Positions 54,423 through 64,000 of a stretch of DNA of 64,000 bases are shown here, in pieces. The notes under the pieces were generated by a model. That model did no database searches. It saw only the letters and a list, made by a program, of their open reading frames with translations, and had not been told where the DNA came from. The stretch covers positions 372,001 to 436,000 of the forward strand of contig NZ_JADDIV010000002.1 of NCBI RefSeq assembly GCF_015070875.1, written 5' to 3'. The position numbers and the translations under genes are program-made. This DNA comes from Ramlibacter pallidus. Lineage in GTDB: Bacteria > Pseudomonadota > Gammaproteobacteria > Burkholderiales > Burkholderiaceae_C. Numbering within the stretch: position 1 is the stretch's first letter; each line of letters begins with the position of its first letter.

Positions 54423-54824
54423 TTATTCGGCTGCGGCTTGCTCGTTGCCAGCGGCTTCCGTCGGCTCGGGGCGGTCCACCAGTTCGACCAGCGCCATCGG
54501 CGCGTTGTCGCCGACGCGGAAGCCCATCTTCAGGATGCGCGTGTACCCGCCCGGACGGGTCTGGTAGCGCGGGCCGAGTTCGTTGAACAGCTTCGTCACG
54601 TTGTCGCGGTTGCGCAGGCGGTCGAACGCCAGGCGCTTGTTCGACAGCGTGGGTTCCTTGCCGAGCGTCAGCATCGGTTCGATCACGCGGCGCAGTTCCT
54701 TCGCCTTCGGCACGGTGGTCTTGATGACCTCGTGCTCGATCAGCGAATTCATCATGTTGCGCAGCATGGCGAGGCGGTGCTCGCTGGTGCGATTGAGTTT
54801 GCGGAGTCCGTGTCCGTGGCGCAT
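54423..54824 (-). CDS. rplQ: 50S ribosomal protein L17
   Basis: 133 residues, standard L17: [72 protein letters not shown]. Last protein gene of the alpha operon. The final 15 residues are Ala/Glu-rich, a variable tail. It lies 117 bp from rpoA; that gap holds a hairpin with GGACAGA (54901-54907) and TCTGTCC (54930-54936). AAGGAA serves as Shine-Dalgarno. The tRNA follows without a separate terminator, so the primary transcript may run into it. Confidence 0.97.
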   Translation of the reverse strand: MRHGHGLRKLNRTSEHRLAMLRNMMNSLIEHEVIKTTVPKAKELRRVIEPMLTLGKEPTLSNKRLAFDRLRNRDNVTKLFNELGPRYQTRPGGYTRILKMGFRVGDNAPMALVELVDRPEPTEAAGNEQAAAE

Positions 54825-54941
54825 GGTGTGTTCCTTTCCTTATCTGAAAGGCAGCCGTGTCAGGTACTGCCAGTTCACCAGTGTTTAACTAATCAGTCGA
54901 GGACAGAGCAGCGCGCTACGCGCTCCTGGTCTGTCCCACGA

Positions 54942-55931
54942 TTACCTTTTATCCAGGCCGGCGGGCGGCCAGGATTCCAGTTTCATGCCAAGGGTCAGGC
55001 CGCGCGAAGCGAGCACTTCCTTGATTTCGTTGAGCGACTTGCGACCCAGGTTCGGGGTCTTGAGCAGCTCGTTCTCGGTGCGCTGGATCAGGTCACCGAT
55101 GTAATAGATGTTCTCGGCCTTCAGGCAGTTGGCGGAGCGGACGGTGAGCTCGAGCTCGTCGACCGGGCGCAGCAGGATCGGGTCGAACTGCTGCGAGCTG
55201 CGCTGCACCGGCGCGTCGAACGCGGCCAGTTCGGAGCCTTCCAGCTGCGCGAACACGGCGAGCTGCTCGACCAGGATCTTGGCCGAGGCACGCACCGCGT
55301 CTTCCGCCGTGATGGCGCCGTTGGTCTCGATCTCCATGACCAGCTTGTCCAGGTCGGTACGCTGCTCCACGCGGGCGCTTTCGACCGTGTAGCTCACGCG
55401 CTTGACCGGCGAGAACGAGGCGTCCAGGACGATGCGGCCGATCGACTTGGTCGGCTCGTCGCCGTAGCGGCGCATCGTGCCCGGAACGTAGCCGCGGCCC
55501 TTCTCCACCTTGATCTGCATGTCGATCTTGCCGCCTTGCGACAGCGTGGCGATCACGTGGTCGGGATTGATGATCTCGACGTCATGCGGGGTCTGGATGT
55601 CGGCGGCCGTGACGACGCCTTCGCCGTCCTTGCGCAGGGACAGCGTCACCTCGTCGCGGTTGTGGAGCTTGAACACCACGCCCTTGAGGTTCAGGAGAAT
55701 GCCCACGACGTCTTCCTGCACGCCGTCGATCGACGAGTACTCGTGCAGGACACCGGCGATGGTCACTTCCGTCGCCGAATAACCCACCATCGACGAGAGC
55801 AGGACCCGGCGCAGCGCGTTGCCGAGCGTGTGGCCGTAGCCGCGCTCGAAAGGCTCCAGGGTCACCTTGGCACGGTTGGTGCCAAGCTGTTCCACGTTGA
55901 TGGACTTGGGTTTCAGCAGGTTGGTTTGCAT
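54942..55931 (-). CDS. rpoA: DNA-directed RNA polymerase alpha subunit
   Basis: 329 residues. N-terminal dimerisation domain ([49 protein letters not shown]) and C-terminal DNA/activator-binding domain ([60 protein letters not shown]). The [13 protein letters not shown] is the standard start; the longer reading is rejected. GGAAAGT precedes it. Between rpoA and rpsD there are 129 bp without a gene or obvious regulatory structure. Confidence 0.98.
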   Translation of the reverse strand: MQTNLLKPKSINVEQLGTNRAKVTLEPFERGYGHTLGNALRRVLLSSMVGYSATEVTIAGVLHEYSSIDGVQEDVVGILLNLKGVVFKLHNRDEVTLSLRKDGEGVVTAADIQTPHDVEIINPDHVIATLSQGGKIDMQIKVEKGRGYVPGTMRRYGDEPTKSIGRIVLDASFSPVKRVSYTVESARVEQRTDLDKLVMEIETNGAITAEDAVRASAKILVEQLAVFAQLEGSELAAFDAPVQRSSQQFDPILLRPVDELELTVRSANCLKAENIYYIGDLIQRTENELLKTPNLGRKSLNEIKEVLASRGLTLGMKLESWPPAGLDKR

Positions 55932-56060
55932 GCAGGACTTTCCTCTCAATACCCCCGGCTCGTTACACCGGTAAGGCTGGGGTCCCATCGCCGTGCCCGG
56001 CGTGGGGAATGAAACGGGGCGAGGGCGGTGCCGCACCGGCGGCGCCGCCCTTCATGCGCC

Positions 56061-56684
56061 TTAGCGCGAATACAGTTCGACGATCAACGATTCGTTGATG
56101 TCGGCGCCGAATTCGTCGCGGTCCGGGACCTTCTTGAAGGTGCCTTCCGCCTTGTCGACGTTCACTTCGATCCAGGCGGGGATGCCGACTTGGGTCGCCA
56201 GCTGCAGGGCCTCGACCACGCGGTTCTGCTTCTTGGACTTCTCGCGCACGGCGATCACGTCGCCCGGCTTGACCAGGTACGACGGGATGTTCAGCGGCTT
56301 GCCGTTCACGGTGATGGCCTTGTGGCTCACCAGCTGGCGTGCTTCGGCGCGGGTGGAGCCGAAGCCCATGCGGTACACCACGTTGTCCAGCCGGGACTCC
56401 AGCAGGAACAGCAGGTTGGCGCCGGTGTTGCCCTTGCGGCGGTCGGCTTCCTCGAAGTAGCGGCGGAACTGCTTTTCCAGCACGCCGTACATGCGCTTGA
56501 CCTTCTGCTTCTCGCGCAGCTGCAGGCCGAAGTCGGACGTGCGCTGGCCGGAAGTGCGGCCGTGCTGGCCGGGCTTGGAGTCGAACTTGGCCTTGTCGCT
56601 GATGGCGCGGCGGGCGCTTTTCAGGAACAGGTCGGTGCCTTCACGGCGGGAGAGTTTGGCCTTGGGGCCGAGGTAACGTGCCAC
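56061..56684 (-). CDS. rpsD: 30S ribosomal protein S4
   Basis: 207 residues. [33 protein letters not shown].., [42 protein letters not shown], and the S4 RNA-binding domain ([53 protein letters not shown]). In E. coli S4 is the translational repressor of the alpha operon. The leader structure of the regulated site (upstream of rpsM there) could not be confirmed here. Zinc-binding Cys are absent, so it is the C-minus form. Confidence 0.97.
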   Translation of the reverse strand: MARYLGPKAKLSRREGTDLFLKSARRAISDKAKFDSKPGQHGRTSGQRTSDFGLQLREKQKVKRMYGVLEKQFRRYFEEADRRKGNTGANLLFLLESRLDNVVYRMGFGSTRAEARQLVSHKAITVNGKPLNIPSYLVKPGDVIAVREKSKKQNRVVEALQLATQVGIPAWIEVNVDKAEGTFKKVPDRDEFGADINESLIVELYSR

Positions 56685-56773
56685 TTTCTCTATCCTTCAA
56701 ATGACTACCGCGGCCTGTTGCCGCGGGAGCCGGCAGCGCATGCGTCGCCGGCGGTGGGCTTCAACAAATCAGC

Positions 56774-57178
56774 TTAGATGCGACGACGCTTCTGCGGGCG
56801 GCAGCCGTTGTGCGGGACCGGCGTCACGTCGGAGATCGACGTGATGCGGATGCCCAGCGCGGCGAGCGCACGCACGGACGATTCACGGCCCGGGCCGGGG
56901 CCGCGGATTTCGACGTCCAGGTTCTTGATGCCCTGCTCCATGGCGGCACGGCCAGCCACTTCCGAAGCCACCTGCGCGGCGAACGGGGTCGACTTGCGCG
57001 AGCCCTTGAAACCCTGGCCGCCGGAGGACGCCCAGGACAGGGCATTGCCCTGGCGGTCGGTGATCGTGATGATCGTGTTGTTGAAGGACGCGTGCACGTG
57101 GCAGACGCCGTCCGACACGTTCTTGCGAACCTTCTTGCGCACACGCTGCGCGGCGTTGTTGGCAGGAGCCTTGGCCAT
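56774..57178 (-). CDS. rpsK: 30S ribosomal protein S11
   Basis: 134 residues: [121 protein letters not shown]. Complete and of normal length, with a conserved C-terminus. Lies in the alpha operon between rpsM and rpsD, with gaps of 72 and 89 bp. Confidence 0.97.
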   Translation of the reverse strand: MAKAPANNAAQRVRKKVRKNVSDGVCHVHASFNNTIITITDRQGNALSWASSGGQGFKGSRKSTPFAAQVASEVAGRAAMEQGIKNLDVEIRGPGPGRESSVRALAALGIRITSISDVTPVPHNGCRPQKRRRI

Positions 57179-57250
57179 GTCTTGTCTTTCTCGAAGTGAG
57201 GGGTCGGGGTAGTCGCGCCGGGCGCTTCTTGGTCCGACCCCAGGTACTTG

Positions 57251-57616
57251 TTACTTCTTCAGCGCCTGCGCCGCCTTGCGCGGACCCTTGCGGGTGCGGG
57301 CATTGGTGCGGGTGCGCTGGCCGCGCATGGGCAGGCCGCGGCGGTGACGGAAGCCGCGGTAGCAGCCGATGTCCATCAGACGCTTGATGTTCATCGTCGT
57401 TTCGCGGCGCAGGTCACCCTCGATGGTGAACTGGGCGATCTGGTCGCGGATCTTTTCCAGGTCGGCGTCGGTCAGGTCCTTCACCTTCTTGGAATAGGGG
57501 ATGCCCGTCGCTTCGCAGATCAGGCGAGCGCGCGTGCGGCCGATGCCGAAGATCGCCGTCAGGCCGATTTCGGCGTGTTGGTGCGGCGGGATGTTGATGC
57601 CAGCAATACGTGCCAT
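57251..57616 (-). CDS. rpsM: 30S ribosomal protein S13
   Basis: 121 residues: [62 protein letters not shown], and the basic C-terminal [38 protein letters not shown] that reaches the P site. First gene of the alpha operon in E. coli; here it follows rpmJ by 20 bp and shows no strong promoter of its own, so read-through from the spc operon is likely. Confidence 0.97.
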   Translation of the reverse strand: MARIAGINIPPHQHAEIGLTAIFGIGRTRARLICEATGIPYSKKVKDLTDADLEKIRDQIAQFTIEGDLRRETTMNIKRLMDIGCYRGFRHRRGLPMRGQRTRTNARTRKGPRKAAQALKK

Positions 57617-57636
57617 GTCGTTCCTCTAAATCTCTC

Positions 57637-57750
57637 TCAGCCCTGGCGCTGCTTGTGGCGCGGGTCCGTGCAGATCACGCGCACGACGTTCTTGCGGCGG
57701 ATGATCTTGCAGTTGCGGCAGATCTTCTTGACGGAAGCCGAAACTCTCAT
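57637..57750 (-). CDS. rpmJ: 50S ribosomal protein L36
   Basis: 37 residues, [14 protein letters not shown], then [19 protein letters not shown] and QRQG. The zinc-binding Cys11, Cys14, Cys27 and His32 are all present, so it is the C-plus (zinc) form. Sits between secY and rpsM, 23 bp after secY and with a GAGAAAG Shine-Dalgarno. No infA lies between secY and rpmJ, although many betaproteobacteria have one there. Confidence 0.95.
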   Translation of the reverse strand: MRVSASVKKICRNCKIIRRKNVVRVICTDPRHKQRQG

Positions 57751-57773
57751 GTTCTTTCTCCTAAATCTCTAAA

Positions 57774-59093
57774 TCAGCCGCCAAGCGACGTCTTGAAGTT
57801 GGCCTTCTTCAGCAGCGATTCGTACTGCTGGCTCATCAGGTAGTTCTGCACCTGCGCCATGAAGTCCATCGTGACCACCACGATGATCAGCAGCGAGGTC
57901 CCGCCGAAGTAGAACGGCACGTTGTACTTCAGGATCAGGAACTCCGGCAGCAGGCACACGAAGGTGATGTAGATCGCGCCGGCGAGCGTCAGGCGCGCCA
58001 GGATCTTGTCGATGTACTTGGCCGTCTGTTCGCCCGGGCGGATGCCGGGGACGAACGCGCCGCTCTTCTTCAGGTTGTCCGCCGTCTCGCGGCTGTTGAA
58101 GACCAACGCCGTATAGAAGAAGCAGAAGAAGACGATCGCTGCAGCGTAAAGCATGACATAGATCGGCTGGCCGGGACTCAGCGTGGACGCAATGTCCCTC
58201 AGCCAACGCATGCTATCGCCGGTCGAGAACCAGCTGACCACGGTGGCGGGCAGCAGGATGATCGAGCTGGCGAAGATCGGCGGGATCACGCCGGCCATGT
58301 TCAGCTTCAGCGGCAGGTGCGACGACTGGCCGCCGTAGACCTTGTTGCCCACCTGGCGGCGCGCGTAGTTGACCAGGATCTTGCGCTGGCCGCGTTCCAC
58401 GAACACCACGAAGTAGGTCACCAGGGCCACGGTCAGCACGATGAAGATCGCCACGAGCGGTCCCATCGCGCCGGTGCGCACCAGCTCCAGCAGCCCGCCG
58501 ATGGCGGAAGGCAGCCCCGCCGCGATGCCGGCGAAGATCAGGATCGAGATCCCGTTGCCCAGGCCGCGCTCCGTGATCTGCTCTCCCAGCCACATCAGGA
58601 ACATGGTGCCGGCCGTCAGGCTCACGACCGCCGTCATGCGGAAGCCGAAGCCCGGGTTCATCACCAGGCCGGCGGAACCCTCCAGCGCCATGGCGATGCC
58701 GAGGCTCTGGAAGATGGCGAGGGCCAGCGTGCCGTAGCGCGTGTACTGCGTGATCTTGCGGCGCCCGGCCTCGCCTTCCTTCTTCATCTGCTCGAACGTG
58801 GGGACCACGTAGGTGAGCAGCTGCATGATGATGGAAGCCGAGATGTACGGCATGATCCCCAGCGCGAACACCGTGAACCGGCTCAGCGCGCCACCCGAGA
58901 ACATGTTGAACAGGCTCAGGATGCCGCCCTGCTGGCCCTTGAACAGCTGCGCGAGCTGGTCCGGGTTGATGCCGGGCACGGGAATGTGCGCGCCGATGCG
59001 GTAGACCACCAGGGCGAGCAGCAGGAACACCAGCCGGCGACGCAGGTCGCCGAACTTGCCGGTCTTCGCGATCTGGGCTGCGCTAGTTGCCAC
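57774..59093 (-). CDS. secY: Preprotein translocase subunit SecY
   Basis: 439 residues, ten transmembrane helices. [46 protein letters not shown] (plug and TM2), [40 protein letters not shown] (cytoplasmic loop), [23 protein letters not shown]. Channel of the Sec translocon in the inner membrane, with SecE and SecG encoded elsewhere. It follows rplO by 18 bp and sits at the end of the spc operon, as in E. coli. Confidence 0.98.
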   Translation of the reverse strand: MATSAAQIAKTGKFGDLRRRLVFLLLALVVYRIGAHIPVPGINPDQLAQLFKGQQGGILSLFNMFSGGALSRFTVFALGIMPYISASIIMQLLTYVVPTFEQMKKEGEAGRRKITQYTRYGTLALAIFQSLGIAMALEGSAGLVMNPGFGFRMTAVVSLTAGTMFLMWLGEQITERGLGNGISILIFAGIAAGLPSAIGGLLELVRTGAMGPLVAIFIVLTVALVTYFVVFVERGQRKILVNYARRQVGNKVYGGQSSHLPLKLNMAGVIPPIFASSIILLPATVVSWFSTGDSMRWLRDIASTLSPGQPIYVMLYAAAIVFFCFFYTALVFNSRETADNLKKSGAFVPGIRPGEQTAKYIDKILARLTLAGAIYITFVCLLPEFLILKYNVPFYFGGTSLLIIVVVTMDFMAQVQNYLMSQQYESLLKKANFKTSLGG

Positions 59094-59111
59094 GGACGCC
59101 TTTCAGTCGTT

Positions 59112-59543
59112 TCAGGCCAAGGAGCCGCCGGCCGCCTCGATGGCAGCCTTGGCACCCGCGGTCGCACCGATGCCGGTGAGCTTGACCTTCTTGGTCAGCT
59201 CGCCCGACTTGATGACCTTGACGTTCTTCACGTTCTGGCCGACCAGCTTGGCACCCTTGAGCGTCAGCAGGTCCACTTCGGCGGCGCCGAGCTTTTCCAG
59301 GTCGCCCAGGGTGACTTCGTCGTTGAACTTGAGGTTCTGCGACTTGAAGCCACGCTTGGGCAGGCGGCGCTGCAGCGGCATCTGGCCGCCTTCGAAACCG
59401 ACCTTGTGGTAGCCGCCCGCGCGGGACTTCTGGCCCTTGTGGCCGCGACCGGCGGTCTTGCCCAGGCCGGAGCCGATGCCGCGGCCGACGCGGCGGCGCG
59501 GCTTCTTCGAGCCGTCCGCCGGCTTGATGGTATTGAGTTCCAT
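59112..59543 (-). CDS. rplO: 50S ribosomal protein L15
   Basis: 143 residues: [68 protein letters not shown], Gly/Arg/Lys-rich N-terminus typical of L15, then the [31 protein letters not shown] globular part. One base separates the rpmD stop from its ATG, so it is tightly coupled to rpmD. Confidence 0.97.
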   Translation of the reverse strand: MELNTIKPADGSKKPRRRVGRGIGSGLGKTAGRGHKGQKSRAGGYHKVGFEGGQMPLQRRLPKRGFKSQNLKFNDEVTLGDLEKLGAAEVDLLTLKGAKLVGQNVKNVKVIKSGELTKKVKLTGIGATAGAKAAIEAAGGSLA

Positions 59544-59544
59544 G

Positions 59545-59736
59545 TCAGAGCACCTTCACCAGGTAGTCGACCTTGTTGATCATGCCGCGCACCGCGGGCG
59601 TGTCTTCCAGCTCGCTCGTCGAGTTCAGCTTGCGCAGGCCCAGGCCGCGGACGGTCGCGCGATGCGATTCCTTGGTGCCGATCGGGCTGCGGACCAGCTG
59701 GACCTTCACGGTCTTTTGCTGTTGGTTGTTGGCCAT
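59545..59736 (-). CDS. rpmD: 50S ribosomal protein L30
   Basis: 63 residues: [56 protein letters not shown]. Slightly longer than the usual 59-60 residues because of an N-terminal MANNQQQ. Placed in the normal spc order between rpsE (11 bp gap) and rplO (1 bp gap). Confidence 0.95.
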   Translation of the reverse strand: MANNQQQKTVKVQLVRSPIGTKESHRATVRGLGLRKLNSTSELEDTPAVRGMINKVDYLVKVL

Positions 59737-59747
59737 CGTGTTTCTCC

Positions 59748-60269
59748 TCAGGCGGCGAAGATGTCTTCGACCGACTTGCCGCGCTTGGCCGCCACCTGAC
59801 CCGGGGTCGTGGAGTTCCTCAGCGCGTCGAACGTGGCGCGGACCATGTTGTACGGGTTCGTCGAACCGTGGCTCTTGGCCACGATGTCCGTGATGCCCAT
59901 GACTTCGAACACGGCGCGCATCGGGCCGCCGGCGATGATGCCGGTACCCTTCGGGGCCGGCGCCATCATGACGCGGGCGGCGCCGTGCTGGCCCAGCACC
60001 ATGTGGTGCAGGGTGCCGTTCTTGAGCGACACGCTGGTCATGTTGCGGCGGGCTTCTTCCATCGCCTTCTGCACGGCGGCGGGCACTTCCTTGGACTTGC
60101 CCTTGCCCATGCCGACCTTGCCGTTGCCGTCGCCGACCACGGTGAGCGCCGCGAAACCGAGGATCCGGCCGCCCTTCACCACCTTGGTCACGCGGTTCAC
60201 CGCGATCATCTTCTCTTTGAGGCCGTCTTCCGGACCGTCACCCTGACGGTTAGCTTGAATCTTTGCCAT
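59748..60269 (-). CDS. rpsE: 30S ribosomal protein S5
   Basis: 173 residues: [63 protein letters not shown], and the [45 protein letters not shown] domain. Involved in decoding fidelity; Gly and Arg positions linked to spectinomycin resistance ([10 protein letters not shown]) are wild-type-like. The N-terminal [15 protein letters not shown] is variable between species. Confidence 0.97.
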   Translation of the reverse strand: MAKIQANRQGDGPEDGLKEKMIAVNRVTKVVKGGRILGFAALTVVGDGNGKVGMGKGKSKEVPAAVQKAMEEARRNMTSVSLKNGTLHHMVLGQHGAARVMMAPAPKGTGIIAGGPMRAVFEVMGITDIVAKSHGSTNPYNMVRATFDALRNSTTPGQVAAKRGKSVEDIFAA

Positions 60270-60287
60270 GTCGTCTTTCCGTGTCCG

Positions 60288-60653
60288 TTAGAACTGCAGG
60301 CCGGCTTCGCGGGCCGCTTCGGCCAGCGCCTTGACGCGGCCGTGGTACGCGAAACCCGCGCGGTCGAACGCCACCTTCTCGACGCCGGCGGCCTTCGCCT
60401 TCTCGGCGATGCGCTTGCCCACGTTCTGCGCGGCGGCGACGGTGGCGCCCTTGCCGGCACCGCCGAGTTCCTTGCGCAGGTCGGCTTCGACGGTGGAGGC
60501 CGTGGCCAGCACCTTGGAGCCGTCGTCCGAGATCAGCGTCGCGTAGATGTGCAGGTTGGTGCGGTTCACCGTCAGGCGAGCCGTGCCCTGCTGGGCGATG
60601 CGGATGCGCGTCTGCTTCGCACGGCGCAGACGCTGTTCCTTCTTGGTCAACAT
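60288..60653 (-). CDS. rplR: 50S ribosomal protein L18
   Basis: 121 residues: [69 protein letters not shown] and [33 protein letters not shown] chose ATG 60653: GGAG lies 7 bases upstream, whereas for the alternative ATG at 60659 the same GGAG is only one base away, too close to function. Confidence 0.96.
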   Translation of the reverse strand: MLTKKEQRLRRAKQTRIRIAQQGTARLTVNRTNLHIYATLISDDGSKVLATASTVEADLRKELGGAGKGATVAAAQNVGKRIAEKAKAAGVEKVAFDRAGFAYHGRVKALAEAAREAGLQF

Positions 60654-60664
60654 CGTCATGCTCC

Positions 60665-61198
60665 TTACTTCTTCTTGGTCTCTTTGATCACGATCTTTTC
60701 GTCCGCGTAGCGGATGCCCTTGCCCTTGTAGGGCTCAGGCGGACGAACAGCCCGGATCTCGGCGGCCAGCTGGCCCACGCGCTGGCGGTCGGCGCCCTTG
60801 ACCACGATTTCCGTCGGGGTCGGGGTGGCCACCGTGATGCCCGCGGGCATTTCGATGTTCACGGGGTGGGAGAAGCCCACCGCCAGGTTCAGCTTGTTGC
60901 CTTGCGCCGTGGCCTTGTAGCCCACGCCGACCAGCGACAGCTTCTTCTCGAAGCCGGCGGTCACGCCGTTGACCATGTTGTTCACCAGCTGGCGCATGGT
61001 GCCGCTCATGGCGTTGGCTTCGCGCGATTCGTTGGCGGCCGCGAAAGTCAGCTTGCCGCCTTCGTTGGTCACCTTCACCAGTTCGTTCTGCGCCAGGGTG
61101 AGCGAACCGCCCTTGCCCTTCACGCTGATCTGGTCATCCTTGATCGCCACGTCCACGCCCTGGGGGACGGTGACGGGCATTTTTCCGACTCGGGACAT
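60665..61198 (-). CDS. rplF: 50S ribosomal protein L6
   Basis: 177 residues: [144 protein letters not shown]. Two related domains, as is normal for L6. It follows rpsH by 15 bp in the spc operon. Confidence 0.98.
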   Translation of the reverse strand: MSRVGKMPVTVPQGVDVAIKDDQISVKGKGGSLTLAQNELVKVTNEGGKLTFAAANESREANAMSGTMRQLVNNMVNGVTAGFEKKLSLVGVGYKATAQGNKLNLAVGFSHPVNIEMPAGITVATPTPTEIVVKGADRQRVGQLAAEIRAVRPPEPYKGKGIRYADEKIVIKETKKK

Positions 61199-61213
61199 TT
61201 CTCTATCCTTCCC

Positions 61214-61609
61214 TTAGGCGACGTAGCACAGCACTTCGCCACCGACACCGGTAGCGCGCGCCTTGCGGTCCGTCATCACGCCCTTCGGCGTGGTGACGAT
61301 CGCCACGCCCAGGCCGTTCATGACCTGGGGAATGGCGTCGCGGCCCTTGTAGACGCGCAGGCCGGGGCGGCTGACGCGCTCGATACGCTCGATCACCGGA
61401 CGGCCGGCGTAGTACTTCAGGGCGATCTCGAGCTCGGACTTGCCGTTCTCGCTCTTCACCTGGAAGCCGTCGATGTAACCCTCGTCCTTCAGCACCTGGG
61501 CGATGGCCACCTTCACCTTGGAAGAGGGCACGCTCACGGTCGCCTTGGAGACCATCTGCGCGTTACGGATACGCGTCAGCAGGTCGGAGATGGGATCACT
61601 CATGCTCAT
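61214..61609 (-). CDS. rpsH: 30S ribosomal protein S8
   Basis: 131 residues: [111 protein letters not shown]. In E. coli S8 represses the spc operon by binding near rplE. The ATG at 61609 has AGGAG 8 bases upstream; the next ATG (61603) would be too far for it. Confidence 0.97.
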   Translation of the reverse strand: MSMSDPISDLLTRIRNAQMVSKATVSVPSSKVKVAIAQVLKDEGYIDGFQVKSENGKSELEIALKYYAGRPVIERIERVSRPGLRVYKGRDAIPQVMNGLGVAIVTTPKGVMTDRKARATGVGGEVLCYVA

Positions 61610-61630
61610 ATCTGTCTCTCCTCGCCCGGC

Positions 61631-61936
61631 TTACCAGCTGGCCTTGACGATGCCCGGGATGTCGCCGGTGAAGGCCATCTCGCGCACCTTGTGGCGGGTG
61701 ATGCCGAACTGGCGGAAGGTGCCACGCGCGCGGCCCGTCAGCTCGCAGCGGTTGCGCTGGCGCGTCGGGTTGGCGTTGCGCGGGAGCTTCTGCAGCGCCT
61801 GGCGTGCGGCCATGCGCTCCTCGTCGCTCTTCTTGGCATCGCTGATGATCGCCTTGAGTTCCGCCATCTTGTTGGCGTACTGGGCGACCAGCTTGTCACG
61901 CTTGAGTTCGCGTTGGATCAAAGCAGTTTTAGCCAC
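61631..61936 (-). CDS. rpsN: 30S ribosomal protein S14
   Basis: 101 residues: [100 protein letters not shown]. It is the long form without the Cys-X2-Cys zinc ribbon, as in most proteobacteria (one Cys only, in RCELTGR). Confidence 0.97.
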   Translation of the reverse strand: MAKTALIQRELKRDKLVAQYANKMAELKAIISDAKKSDEERMAARQALQKLPRNANPTRQRNRCELTGRARGTFRQFGITRHKVREMAFTGDIPGIVKASW

Positions 61937-61945
61937 GATGCACCT

Positions 61946-62485
61946 TCAGTTCTTGAACGGGAAACGGAAGCCCGCGAGCAGCGCCTTGCACTCGTCGTCG
62001 GTCTTGGCCGTGGTGGTGATGGAGATGTTCAGGCCGCGCAGCGCGTCGACCTTGTCGTACTCGATCTCCGGGAAGATGATCTGTTCCTTGACGCCGATGT
62101 TGTAGTTGCCGCGGCCGTCGAAGGCCCGGCCGCTGACGCCACGGAAGTCCCGCACGCGCGGCAGGGCCACGGTGACGAAACGGTCCAGGAATTCGTACAT
62201 GCGCGCGCCGCGCAGGGTGACCATGCAGCCGATGGCCTGGCCTTCGCGGATCTTGAAGCCGGCGATGGCCTTCTTGGCCTTGGTCACGACGGGCTTCTGG
62301 CCGGCGATCTTGGTCAGGTCGCCCACGGCGTTGTCCATGACCTTCTTGTCCGCCACGGCCTCGCTCACGCCCATGTTCAGCGTGATCTTGGTGATGCGCG
62401 GCACCTGCATCGGCGACTTGTAGCCGAACTTCTCGGTCAGCTGCGGCACGACCTTGGTGCGATAGTGTTCTTGGAAACGGGACAT
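61946..62485 (-). CDS. rplE: 50S ribosomal protein L5
   Basis: 179 residues: [117 protein letters not shown], and [33 protein letters not shown]. Binds 5S rRNA with L18. Starts 2 bp after rplX, with its Shine-Dalgarno inside the end of rplX. Confidence 0.98.
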   Translation of the reverse strand: MSRFQEHYRTKVVPQLTEKFGYKSPMQVPRITKITLNMGVSEAVADKKVMDNAVGDLTKIAGQKPVVTKAKKAIAGFKIREGQAIGCMVTLRGARMYEFLDRFVTVALPRVRDFRGVSGRAFDGRGNYNIGVKEQIIFPEIEYDKVDALRGLNISITTTAKTDDECKALLAGFRFPFKN

Positions 62486-62487
62486 GG

Positions 62488-62805
62488 TCAGGCCACCTTG
62501 ATTTCGTCGCCGGACGACTTGAACACGCGCGAGCGCTTGTTGCCGTCGACCTTGATGCCCACGCGGTCAGCCTTGCCGGTGGCGGAGTTGAAGATCGCCA
62601 CGTTCGACTGGTGGATCGGCATGGCCTTTTCCACGATGCCGCCGGTGGTGCCCTTCAGCGGATTGGGCTTGGTGTGCTTCTTCACCAGGTTGATGCCCTC
62701 GACGACCAGGTACTGGTCGTCCTTGCGCAGCGTGACGCGGCCGCGCTTGCCCTTGTCCTTGCCGGCCAGGACGATGACTTCGTCACCCTTCACGATCTTG
62801 TTCAT
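62488..62805 (-). CDS. rplX: 50S ribosomal protein L24
   Basis: 105 residues: [105 protein letters not shown], with the KOW motif at the N-terminus ([17 protein letters not shown]). Start ATG chosen for the KOW domain; the longer reading runs into rplN. It follows rplN by 11 bp. Confidence 0.97.
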   Translation of the reverse strand: MNKIVKGDEVIVLAGKDKGKRGRVTLRKDDQYLVVEGINLVKKHTKPNPLKGTTGGIVEKAMPIHQSNVAIFNSATGKADRVGIKVDGNKRSRVFKSSGDEIKVA

Positions 62806-62816
62806 TGGCGGGTTCC

Positions 62817-63185
62817 TTACAGGACTTCCGGGGCCAGCGACACGATCTTCATGAACTTCTCGGTACGCAGCTCGCGCGTGACCGGGCCGAAGATGCGGGT
62901 GCCGATGGGCTCCAGCTTGTTGTTGAGCAGCACGGCGGCGTTGCCGTCGAACTTGATGAGGGAGCCATCGCCGCGGCGGATGCCCTTGGCGGTGCGGACC
63001 ACCACTGCGCTGTAGATCTCGCCCTTCTTGACGCGACCCCGCGGAGCGGCTTCCTTGATGCTCACCTTGATGACGTCGCCGACGCTGGCGTAGCGACGCT
63101 TGGAGCCCCCGAGCACCTTGATGCAAAGGACGGACTTCGCGCCGGTGTTGTCGGCGACTTCGAGCCGAGATTCAGTCTGGATCAT
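62817..63185 (-). CDS. rplN: 50S ribosomal protein L14
   Basis: 122 residues: [122 protein letters not shown]. Standard length with ATG at 63185 (extra upstream codons rejected). First gene of the spc operon, about 140 bp behind a sigma-70 promoter at 63334-63361. The upstream rpsQ usually found before it is absent here; glpD lies beyond the promoter instead. Confidence 0.98.
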   Translation of the reverse strand: MIQTESRLEVADNTGAKSVLCIKVLGGSKRRYASVGDVIKVSIKEAAPRGRVKKGEIYSAVVVRTAKGIRRGDGSLIKFDGNAAVLLNNKLEPIGTRIFGPVTRELRTEKFMKIVSLAPEVL

Positions 63186-63308
63186 TTCGTTGGTTCCCAA
63201 CTTGTCCCGAACGCACCCTGATGGACGATCCATCAGGACATCGGGGCAGTCTTGGTCCCGTCGTCGCCCCCGGCGGCCTGGCCGGCCGGTGGCTTCGAAT
63301 GGGTAGAA

Positions 63309-63328
63309 GCTCGCCCAAAAAGGCGAGC
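63309..63328 (-). repeat. Hairpin in the leader of the spc operon
   Basis: GCTCGCC (63309-63315) and GGCGAGC (63322-63328) form a perfect 7-bp stem in the predicted 5' leader of rplN, close to the expected transcript start. Without a T run it is not an obvious terminator. It could stabilise the 5' end. Confidence 0.4.
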
Positions 63329-63333
63329 CCGCG

Positions 63334-63361
63334 ATTATGGCAGAAGGAGGGCGTTTGTCAA
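63334..63361 (-). promoter_or_regulatory. Sigma-70 promoter of the spc ribosomal operon
   Basis: On the minus strand, -35 TTGACA (perfect, forward TGTCAA at 63356-63361), 16-bp spacer, -10 CATAAT (forward ATTATG at 63334-63339, five of six). It lies between glpD and rplN and points toward rplN. The predicted leader is about 142 nt. The -35 is part of an imperfect inverted repeat (63346-63371) that may also end glpD. Confidence 0.7.
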
Positions 63362-63382
63362 ACGCCTCCTACACGAACCCGC

Positions 63383-64000
63383 TCAGGCGGGCATGCGCAC
63401 GTAGGTCTGCGCCAGTTCCCGGAACGCCGCCGCCTGCGGGTCGATGCCGGTTTCCTCCAGCAGGATCGCGCCCACCTCGGCCGACAGCGCGGCCGCCTGG
63501 GCGGCATCGAGGAACAGCAGGCGGATGCGGCGGGCCAGGACGTCTTCCACGGTCCGGGCGTACTCGTGCCGGGCGGCGAAGCGGACCATCGCGACCGTCA
63601 GCCCGCCGCCCAGGTGCCGGTCGCCCCGGATCGCCGCCACCTCGCCGGCCTCGGCGCCGTACAGGTGCAGGCCCGGTGCCGCACTGATGGACATCGGCTG
63701 CGCCTCGGCCGGAGGCGCCCCGACCAGCCGCAAGTTGGCAGTCACTCCCGCAGGAGTCCGCTCCAGCAGGCCGGCGGTGAAGCATTTCTCCAGCACATCC
63801 TCGGCCATGGCCCGGTAGGTGGTCCACTTGCCGCCGGTCACCGTGACCAGCCCGGTCTTGCTCACCAGGACGGTGTGCTCCCGGCTGAGCGACTTGGTGG
63901 TCTCGGCGTCGTCGCCCACCGGCTTGACCAGGGGGCGGAGGCCCACCCAGAGACTGCGGATGTCCTCCCGGCGGGGCGCACGGACCAGGTAGCGGGCGGA
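63383..64000 (-). CDS. glpD: Aerobic glycerol-3-phosphate dehydrogenase GlpD (C-terminal part, partial)
   Basis: About 205 residues are visible up to the right edge. SLWVGLRPLVKP, SREHTVLVSKTGLVTVTGGKWTTYRAMAEDVLEKC, and the helical C-terminal domain (HEYARTVEDVLARRIRLLFLDAAQAAAL) are typical of GlpD. VTGGKWTTYR contains the FAD-binding GGKWTTYR motif. GlpD oxidises glycerol-3-phosphate to DHAP at the inner membrane and passes electrons to quinone. The N-terminal FAD-binding half lies outside the window. Confidence 0.9.
   Translation of the reverse strand, partial: SARYLVRAPRREDIRSLWVGLRPLVKPVGDDAETTKSLSREHTVLVSKTGLVTVTGGKWTTYRAMAEDVLEKCFTAGLLERTPAGVTANLRLVGAPPAEAQPMSISAAPGLHLYGAEAGEVAAIRGDRHLGGGLTVAMVRFAARHEYARTVEDVLARRIRLLFLDAAQAAALSAEVGAILLEETGIDPQAAAFRELAQTYVRMPA

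Overview
This 64-kb window is a contiguous piece of a GC-rich (roughly 70 % by eye) betaproteobacterial chromosome, most like the Burkholderiales family Comamonadaceae (Ramlibacter/Variovorax type). I infer this from several Bug-type solute-binding proteins, an AlgP/H1-like Lys-Ala protein, the ffh/ypjD/pilSR/ampD neighbourhood, NrdAB with tandem NrdR boxes, and a betaproteobacterial-style spc/alpha ribosomal operon. No insertion sequence, prophage, integrase, CRISPR array or rRNA operon was seen. One tRNA, the initiator tRNA-fMet, was found.

Layout. 1-1658: end of a small coiled-coil gene and the sigma-54 regulator glrR. 1836-5335: opgGH, periplasmic glucan synthesis. 5551-7146: an OmpA-like barrel and an L,D-transpeptidase, convergent around a shared terminator. 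7287-10854 (minus): Bug protein, M20 amidohydrolase, ffh. 10928-15731 (plus): ypjD, a zinc-ribbon protein, pilS, pilR, ampD, mostly overlapping. 15876-21000: nrdA and nrdB behind a promoter with two NrdR boxes, then an H1-like DNA-binding protein. 21105-26453: an AlkB-like dioxygenase, a Mla/MCE lipid-transport trio without ATPase, and a FecR/coiled-coil protein. 26628-33776: amn, psd, a NodIJ-type ABC exporter, and a PNPOx/GAF pair facing a hemerythrin-like protein. 33880-43224: metabolic and stress genes (GMC oxidoreductase, crotonase, ohrR/ohr, DUF2855, srkA, FAH hydrolase, two Bug proteins, a ModA-like protein). 43296-45762 (minus): a QseBC/PmrAB-like two-component system and a DUF4148 gene, with 11-bp-periodic TTAG repeats between them.

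46119-52175 is the least familiar part. Seven co-directional genes, the last four overlapping by 4 bp, encode a 722-residue exported protein with a predicted beta-barrel, four small secreted beta-rich proteins that look like fibre subunits, one further small secreted protein, and a PapD-like periplasmic chaperone. I read it as a chaperone-usher-like surface-fibre system that I cannot assign to a named family.

52188-54229 (minus) holds a DUF805 protein, a GST and an orphan response regulator. 54294-63361 (minus) is the ribosomal block rplN-rplX-rplE-rpsN-rpsH-rplF-rplR-rpsE-rpmD-rplO-secY-rpmJ-rpsM-rpsK-rpsD-rpoA-rplQ, with initiator tRNA-fMet and a strong terminator at its end and a good sigma-70 promoter at its head. 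The window closes inside glpD. Coordinates come from reading the sequence. Family assignments come from motif recognition, not database searches.
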